From an uncultured Granulicella sp. (GTDB lineage: Bacteria; Acidobacteriota; Terriglobia; Terriglobales; Acidobacteriaceae), in the NCBI GenBank assembly GCA_937871785.1, contig CALMON010000141.1:1-34725 (forward strand): a DNA stretch of 34,725 nucleotides, written 5' to 3'. The translations under genes were made by a program, and so were the position numbers. The notes under the pieces are model-generated. The model saw only the letters and a list, made by a program, of their open reading frames with translations, was not told the DNA's origin and did no database searches. This document shows, piece after piece, positions 29,390 to 34,725 of this stretch; the stretch's first letter is position 1; the number at the start of each line of letters is the position of its first letter.

Positions 29390-30963
29390 GGGCGCGCGCG
29401 CTGATGGTGCTCGGCACGGGATCGCACGTGGGCAAATCGCTGCTGACGGCGGGGCTTTGCCGCGTGCTGGCGCAGGAAGGCGTGCGGGTAGCGCCGTTCA
29501 AGGCGCAGAACATGTCGCTCAACTCCGCCGCCACGGTCGAAGGCCTGGAGATTGGCCGCGCGCAGGCGATGCAGGCCGAAGCCTGCGGGGTCCCGGCGTC
29601 GGTGCACATGAATCCCGTGCTGCTGAAGCCGTCGGGCAACATGACGTCGCAGGTGGTGGTGCGCGGAAAAATCTGGGGGCAGCTTTCAGCGGCGGACTAC
29701 CATCAGCGCCGCGTCAAAGAGTTGCTGCCGTTGATCGCCGAAAGCTACGAAACGCTCGCGGCGGCGTATGACGTCATCGTGCTCGAAGGCGCGGGCTCGC
29801 CTGCCGAGATCAATCTGAAGCAGAACGACATCGTGAACATGCGCATGGCGGCGCTGGCCGACGCGGCCTGCGTTCTGGTCGGCGACATCGACTGCGGCGG
29901 CGTGTTCGCGTCGCTGTTCGGCACGGTCGCGCTGCTGGAGCCGGACGAAGCGGAGCGCATCCGCGGCTTCGTCGTCAACAAATTTCGCGGAGATGTCGCG
30001 CTGCTGGAGCCCGGCATCGCGATGATCGAAGATCGGCTCGGGAAGCCGTGCGTGGGCGTGGTGCCGTGGCTCGCGGGGCTTGCAGTCGACGAAGAAGACA
30101 GCGTGTCGCTGGAGAGCCTGGCCGGCAACCCTTCCGAATGGGCTGACCGCAGCCATCCGTGGCGTCGCCTGCGCGTGGCGGTAATCGCGCTGCCGTCGTT
30201 TTCAAACTTCACGGATTTCGATGCGCTACGTTCCGAGCCCTGCGTTTCGCTGGTCTTTACCCGCGAGCGCCACGTGCTGGCGCAGGCGGATGTCGTGGTG
30301 CTTCCGGGCAGCAAGGAAACCGCGGCCGACCTCCTCTGGATGCGCGACCACGGGCTGGCCGCTGAAGTGAGCCGCTTCGCCGAGCGTGGGCTCGTGACCG
30401 GAATTTGCGGCGGCCTGCAAATGCTTGGGGAAACCATTGCCGACCCGGAGGGCATCGAGAGCGGCGGTGGGTGCGCCGGGCTCGGCCTGCTTCCGTTGCG
30501 CACCGTGATGCAGCCGCGTAAAACAACGCAGCTTGCTTCCGGCACGACCGTGGGCGGCACGCTGTTCGGGCAGCCCTGCCCGCCGGTTCCGGTGGCGGGG
30601 TATGAGATTCACGTGGGCTCGAGCCTGGCGCAGGTCGGCGCGAGTGCGTTCGCGGACTTGCGCGTCGCCGGTGCCACGCAGTCCTTTGCGGACGGTTGCG
30701 TATCCGCCGACTCGCGCGTCTTCGGCACGTATCTGCACGGCGTCTTCGATGCCGATGAGTTTCGCCACGCGTGGATCGCGGCGGCGCGCTCCTTCCATGA
30801 GCTTACCCCCGCGGACACCCTGGAGCGCTGGGGCGAAAAGCGCCGCGAGTCGTTTGATCGCCTTGCCGACGCGGTTCGGTCGGCCATGGACCTGCCGCGT
30901 ATCTTCGGCTGGCTCGGCCTGCCTTACCGTGGCTCTTCTGAAGAAGCGCGAGGACCGCAGTGA
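29386..30963 (+). CDS. cobQ: cobyric acid synthase
   Basis: MVLGTGSHVGKSLLTAGLCRVLAQEGVRVAPFKAQNMSLNSAAT, GRAQAMQAEACGV, EGAGSPAEINL, GICGGLQMLG, GTYLHGVFD. Confidence 0.96.
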   Translation: MRARALMVLGTGSHVGKSLLTAGLCRVLAQEGVRVAPFKAQNMSLNSAATVEGLEIGRAQAMQAEACGVPASVHMNPVLLKPSGNMTSQVVVRGKIWGQLSAADYHQRRVKELLPLIAESYETLAAAYDVIVLEGAGSPAEINLKQNDIVNMRMAALADAACVLVGDIDCGGVFASLFGTVALLEPDEAERIRGFVVNKFRGDVALLEPGIAMIEDRLGKPCVGVVPWLAGLAVDEEDSVSLESLAGNPSEWADRSHPWRRLRVAVIALPSFSNFTDFDALRSEPCVSLVFTRERHVLAQADVVVLPGSKETAADLLWMRDHGLAAEVSRFAERGLVTGICGGLQMLGETIADPEGIESGGGCAGLGLLPLRTVMQPRKTTQLASGTTVGGTLFGQPCPPVPVAGYEIHVGSSLAQVGASAFADLRVAGATQSFADGCVSADSRVFGTYLHGVFDADEFRHAWIAAARSFHELTPADTLERWGEKRRESFDRLADAVRSAMDLPRIFGWLGLPYRGSSEEARGPQ

Positions 30964-31949
30964 AGCGCGAACACCTGCTGACGCTTTCCGTGCTCGCCGA
31001 CGCCGTGGCGGGTGACCCCGAGTGGTTCCCCCATCCGGTGCGCCTGATTGGCTGGTGCATCGGCCGGGGGGAGCGCGCCTTGCGTCGGCCGGGGCAGAGC
31101 GCGTTGGCGGAGTTTGCGCTGGGTGCGGCGTTGACCGGCGGCGTCGTGGCCGGTACGTATGCCGCAACGTCGGTGAGCCTCGGCCTGCTTCGGCGTCGTT
31201 CACCACTGCTGGGTGAGGCCGCGGACCTGCTGCTCGGCTGGACGTGCCTTGCCGCGCGCAATCTCCGCGACGAAGCGGCCTGCGTCGTCCGCGCCCTTGC
31301 GGCCGAGGACCTTCCGCTGGCCCGTCGGCGGCTGGCGCGCATCGTTGGCAGGGATACGGCGGACCTTGACGCCTCCGAGATCAGCCGCGCGGTGGTGGAA
31401 ACTGTGGCGGAAAGCGCTTCGGACGGCGTGGTCGCGCCGCTGTTCTACCTGGCCGTGGGCGGCGCTCCGCTGGCGATGGCGTACAAGGCGGTCAATACGC
31501 TGGACTCAATGATCGGCAATGCGGACGCGCGCTACTTCTATTTCGGCAAAGCCGCGGCGCGGCTGGACGATGCGGCAAATTTCCTTCCCGCCCGGCTGAC
31601 CGCCGCTGCTCTGGTCGCCGCTGCGGCGGCTTCAGGCCAGGGCCGCGTCGCCTTCAACACCTGGCAACAGGACGGCGGCCTGCACAAAAGCCCCAACGCC
31701 GGTCAACCTGAAGCCGCGATGTCCGGGGCGCTGCAGGTGCGGCTGGGAGGCGGCAACCACTATGCCGGCGAGTGGATTGCGGCGGCAGCCATCGGCGGAG
31801 ACTACCCGCCGCCCGCCGCGGCCGACGCACGCCGGTCGGTCCGCCTGATGGCGGCCGCCACCCTGCTGGCCACTGCCGTGCTGGCCACTGCTGCCATGGC
31901 CGCCGCCGCCATAGCCGCCGGTAGGCGGCCACGCGAGGCACGGTTATGA
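30960..31949 (+). CDS. cbiB: adenosylcobinamide-phosphate synthase
   Basis: DAVAGDPEWFPHPVRLIG, VETVAESASDGVVAPLFYLAVGG, AYKAVNTLDSMIG, FGKAAARLDDAANFLPARLTA. Confidence 0.95.
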   Translation: MKREHLLTLSVLADAVAGDPEWFPHPVRLIGWCIGRGERALRRPGQSALAEFALGAALTGGVVAGTYAATSVSLGLLRRRSPLLGEAADLLLGWTCLAARNLRDEAACVVRALAAEDLPLARRRLARIVGRDTADLDASEISRAVVETVAESASDGVVAPLFYLAVGGAPLAMAYKAVNTLDSMIGNADARYFYFGKAAARLDDAANFLPARLTAAALVAAAAASGQGRVAFNTWQQDGGLHKSPNAGQPEAAMSGALQVRLGGGNHYAGEWIAAAAIGGDYPPPAAADARRSVRLMAAATLLATAVLATAAMAAAAIAAGRRPREARL

Positions 31950-33028
31950 TGCGAGACATGGCGCACGACACCCAACACGGCGGCCAGCCCCACGCCGTGG
32001 CTCGACAACTCGGCCTGCCGGCGGCGGACTTCCTCGACTTCAGCGCAAACATCAACCCCGACGGCCCTCCGCCTGGAGTGCTCGACGGCTTGCGGGATGC
32101 GCTGGGAAACGCCGGCACGTTGACCCGCTACCCGGACCTCGGCAACCGCGATCTGAAGCAGGCGCTTTCCGCTTACGTGGGCGTTTCGCCGGAGCAGATT
32201 GTGGTGGCAAGCGGCTTCGTTTCGCTGCTGGAAGCCGCGCTGCGCGTGCTGCCGATCCGCTCCTGCGTGGTTCCCGTGCCCGCGTTCAACGAGTATCGAC
32301 GCTGCCTGGAACAGGACGGCGTCGACATGGTGCCGCTGCCGTTGCGGCCGGATCAGGGCTTCGCGTACGCAACAAGTGAGTTGCTCGGGGGATCCGCCGA
32401 CGCGATCCTCCTGGCCAATCCGCAGAATCCCACGGGCGTGCTGGCGAGCGCGGCGCGTTTGACCGAGCTCGTCGACGGCGCGCGGCGACAAGGCAAATTT
32501 GTGTTGCTCGATGAAGCGTTCATCGACTATGCGCCGGCCGACTCCATGACACCGCTGGTCGAGGCGAACGACCACCTGATCGTCTTCCGATCGTTGACGA
32601 AATGCTTCGCTATCCCCGGCCTTCGTGTGGCGTACGCCGTCGCGGCGAAAGCGGTAGCAGGCGAGCTTGAAGAGCACGTGGCGCCCTGGTCTGTGACGAC
32701 GCTGGCGAGCGTCGGCGCGATCGCGGCGTTAGGGGACCGGGACTACATCGCGGCCCTTTCGGAGCGGAACCGCCTGCGCCGCGAGGTCCTGCGTGAGGGG
32801 CTGCGGGTGCTCGGTGTGGCGACGTACCCGGGCGCCGCCAACTACCTGCTGGCACGGCTGCCCGCGGGTGTTTCGGCGGCCGATCTGTGGCGATCGCTGG
32901 CGGCACGCGGCTTTTTGCTGCGGGCCTGCGACAACTTCGAAGGCTTGGGCCCCGGCCACCTGCGTCTAGCGGTCCGAAGCGACAGCGACAACGCTCTGCT
33001 GCTCAGGGAGCTACGCCGCCGCGTATAG
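31946..33028 (+). CDS. cobD: threonine-phosphate decarboxylase / CobD-type PLP aminotransferase
   Basis: HGG, FLDFSANINPDGPP, YPDLGNRDLKQALSAYVGV, NPQNPTG, DEAFIDY, SLTKCFAIPGLRVAY (PLP lysine). Confidence 0.92.
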   Translation: MMRDMAHDTQHGGQPHAVARQLGLPAADFLDFSANINPDGPPPGVLDGLRDALGNAGTLTRYPDLGNRDLKQALSAYVGVSPEQIVVASGFVSLLEAALRVLPIRSCVVPVPAFNEYRRCLEQDGVDMVPLPLRPDQGFAYATSELLGGSADAILLANPQNPTGVLASAARLTELVDGARRQGKFVLLDEAFIDYAPADSMTPLVEANDHLIVFRSLTKCFAIPGLRVAYAVAAKAVAGELEEHVAPWSVTTLASVGAIAALGDRDYIAALSERNRLRREVLREGLRVLGVATYPGAANYLLARLPAGVSAADLWRSLAARGFLLRACDNFEGLGPGHLRLAVRSDSDNALLLRELRRRV

Positions 33029-33062
33029 CTCCCGCGACACTTACGGCACCTACAATCGCTTC

Positions 33063-33293
33063 GTGTTCGTGGTCCTCATCCTTGTCGCGTTGCTTGCCCT
33101 GATCCTTTTACAGCGATATGCCCCTTCGCAGCGAAGAGGTTTGAACCCGATCGTCGTCCTTCTCTTGCTGTCTTGCGGTGTTGTCCCTGCGTTTCTTTAC
33201 CTGCTTACCTGCTCGTACGCACGGGAGCCTTCGGCACGACGGGGACTGCGGGCGGCGTTGGAGGAAGCGGCGAAGCGGCCGACGTCTTCCTGA
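33063..33293 (+). CDS. possible small membrane protein
   Basis: 76-aa ORF with two hydrophobic segments (VVLILVALLALILL; IVVLLLLSCGVVPAFLYLL); 3' end overlaps the convergent gene by about 89 nt. Confidence 0.35.
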   Translation: MFVVLILVALLALILLQRYAPSQRRGLNPIVVLLLLSCGVVPAFLYLLTCSYAREPSARRGLRAALEEAAKRPTSS

Positions 33294-34725
33294 GAGTCAC
33301 GTCCCCATCGCTCGTCTGGATATGGACGCTGGGCCCTCCCTGGCCGACGGTCGCCGAAAGCTCCGGAGAGCCGTCCGACCCCTGCGGATGCAGCCCAAAA
33401 TCGTTTTCGATCTCGCCGTGATGCGTCGCCGCCTGCAGTGTAAAGCTCGCATTTGCCGGTACCCCTACATCGACGGAACCGCGTTTGTTCACGATGTTGA
33501 GAGTGCCCAGCGGGCTCAGGCTCGTCAGCGTCACCGCGCCGTTGCTGTTTTGTACCTGCACGTCGCCTTGCACGCGGTCGAGCGTGATCACCCGGTCCGA
33601 GGTCTTCAACAGCACCGGTCCGACAATCCCGTCGGCGTGAAAGTCCGAGCCTGTGTCGAATTCCATTTCGCCGTCCAGGCGGCCGATCTGCAGGTCGGTC
33701 CGGCTGGTGTGGTAGAGCAGGGGCCCCCCCACTTTTTCCATATGCGTGGTGCCGAAGAAGTTGCCGTTCAGCGAAACCGGCCCACGCACATCGCTCACGT
33801 TCAGGTCTCCCGTATGGCCGTCGACCGTAAACGACCCGCTGATGTCGTGCGCGGAGACCGTCGCGTCGCTGCTATGCATGTGCGCAACGATCGCGCCTTC
33901 GAGCCCGCTCAGGTCCACGTCGCCGCGGTTGCCATTGACGGTCACGGCGGCATGCATCCCGTTGACGCGGACGTCGCCGTGGGTGGTCGTCAGCGTCAGC
34001 GCGGTGCCCTTGGGCAGCGTGACGCTCAGCCCGGCTTTGCCGTCTTCGACGTACGGCACGCGCACCGCCAGGTCGTTGCCGCTCGCCTGCAGCACCGGCT
34101 GCAGCCGGCCTTCGCGCTGCGCCGCGTCGCCGTCATTGTAGGCGTACACCTCCTTGTGAATGTCCAGGTGCAACTGCCCGTCGTCGCTGGTGCCGGCGAC
34201 GGTAATGTCGCCCTGCGGGTTGTCGATCGTGACGGAGCCGCCGGGCGCGAGGGCCTGCGTCAGCGAGTCGTCGCTGTCATGCGCATTCCCCACCGCGTGG
34301 AGCCAGTCGAAGCGGAGACCGGGAGCGTGGCCATCGCTGAAGCTGTGGTAGCCGCGGTACAGGCCCTGCGTGGAGCGGGCACCCGCGCCGACAAGGGCCA
34401 GCAGGACCAGCAGCCAGATGACGCCGCTGCCGAGGCGGCGGGGGCCATAGACCGGAAGCCCCGCGGCACCGCGCTGATCCTGCGCTGCAGGATCGATCGC
34501 GCGCCGGTCCAGCGCCCACTCCGCGACCAGCAGGAGCCCGGCGGCGATCAGCAGCAAAGGCCACCAGTTGCCGAACCAGAGCAGCGCAGTCTCCCAGGGC
34601 AGCCGGCCAAGCTGGATGAACAGGGCGACCACGCCGAGGACGACCAGAAAGATCGGTCCCAAAAACGAGCGGCGGCGGCTGGCGGCCCGGAACGCTCGCC
34701 GTTCGCTGCGCGTGAGAGGCCGGGG
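33205..34725 (-). CDS. LiaF/DUF5668-like transmembrane plus DUF4097-like beta-strand-repeat protein (5' end truncated by window edge)
   Basis: GPIFLVVLGVVALFIQLG...FGNWWPLLLIAAGLLLVAEW two-TM module; repetitive GDVRVNG/GDVDLSG/GDLNVSDVRGPVSLNG beta-helix. The frame stays open from TTG 34662 to the window end (PRPLTRSERRAFRAASRRRSF). Confidence 0.8.
   Translation of the reverse strand, partial: PRPLTRSERRAFRAASRRRSFLGPIFLVVLGVVALFIQLGRLPWETALLWFGNWWPLLLIAAGLLLVAEWALDRRAIDPAAQDQRGAAGLPVYGPRRLGSGVIWLLVLLALVGAGARSTQGLYRGYHSFSDGHAPGLRFDWLHAVGNAHDSDDSLTQALAPGGSVTIDNPQGDITVAGTSDDGQLHLDIHKEVYAYNDGDAAQREGRLQPVLQASGNDLAVRVPYVEDGKAGLSVTLPKGTALTLTTTHGDVRVNGMHAAVTVNGNRGDVDLSGLEGAIVAHMHSSDATVSAHDISGSFTVDGHTGDLNVSDVRGPVSLNGNFFGTTHMEKVGGPLLYHTSRTDLQIGRLDGEMEFDTGSDFHADGIVGPVLLKTSDRVITLDRVQGDVQVQNSNGAVTLTSLSPLGTLNIVNKRGSVDVGVPANASFTLQAATHHGEIENDFGLHPQGSDGSPELSATVGQGGPSVHIQTSDGDVTLRKTSAASPLPPTPPAVPVVPKAPVRTSR

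Noticed and set aside
33010-33030. ATAGCTCCCGCGRCAC similarity between the window start (3-18) and the cobD 3' end
   Set aside because: Only ~16 bp and no extended flanking similarity; could be chance.

Overview
High-GC bacterial chromosome segment. Gene content and style suggest an acidobacterium, but this is inference because no marker search was possible. The left half (about 1-16.7 kb) is mostly housekeeping: NAD kinase, a LytTR response regulator, an ECF sigma factor with two small membrane/zinc-ribbon partners, an RlmB-type rRNA methyltransferase, a degenerate M1-peptidase-like protein, an AsmA-like protein, two tandem signal peptidases I, RNase III, a DUF1641 protein and a Cys-type formate dehydrogenase. 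The right half (about 16.8-33.0 kb) is a large cobamide (B12) uptake, salvage and remodelling locus under two cobalamin riboswitches: riboswitch 1 - cobU/cbiA fused frame - btuF; riboswitch 2 - btuB - btuC - btuD - cobT - cobS - cobC - gene X - pduO-type cobO - bluB - cobQ - cbiB - cobD. Corrin-ring-building genes are absent from the window. The most interesting points are: (i) gene X (27277-28092), an uncharacterised protein with a ParB/sulfiredoxin-like DGYHR motif, translationally linked inside the B12 operon and a candidate for the missing L-threonine kinase step; (ii) the cobU-cbiA junction, which carries two in-frame slippery heptamers (T TTT TTC and A AAA AAG) plus a hidden ATGA start/stop overlap, so it could be a true fusion, a dnaX-like frameshift site or a double homopolymer indel; (iii) ten consecutive 4-nt start/stop overlaps; (iv) two inverted copies of a dispersed hairpin repeat. 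The window ends inside a LiaF/DUF4097-like gene.
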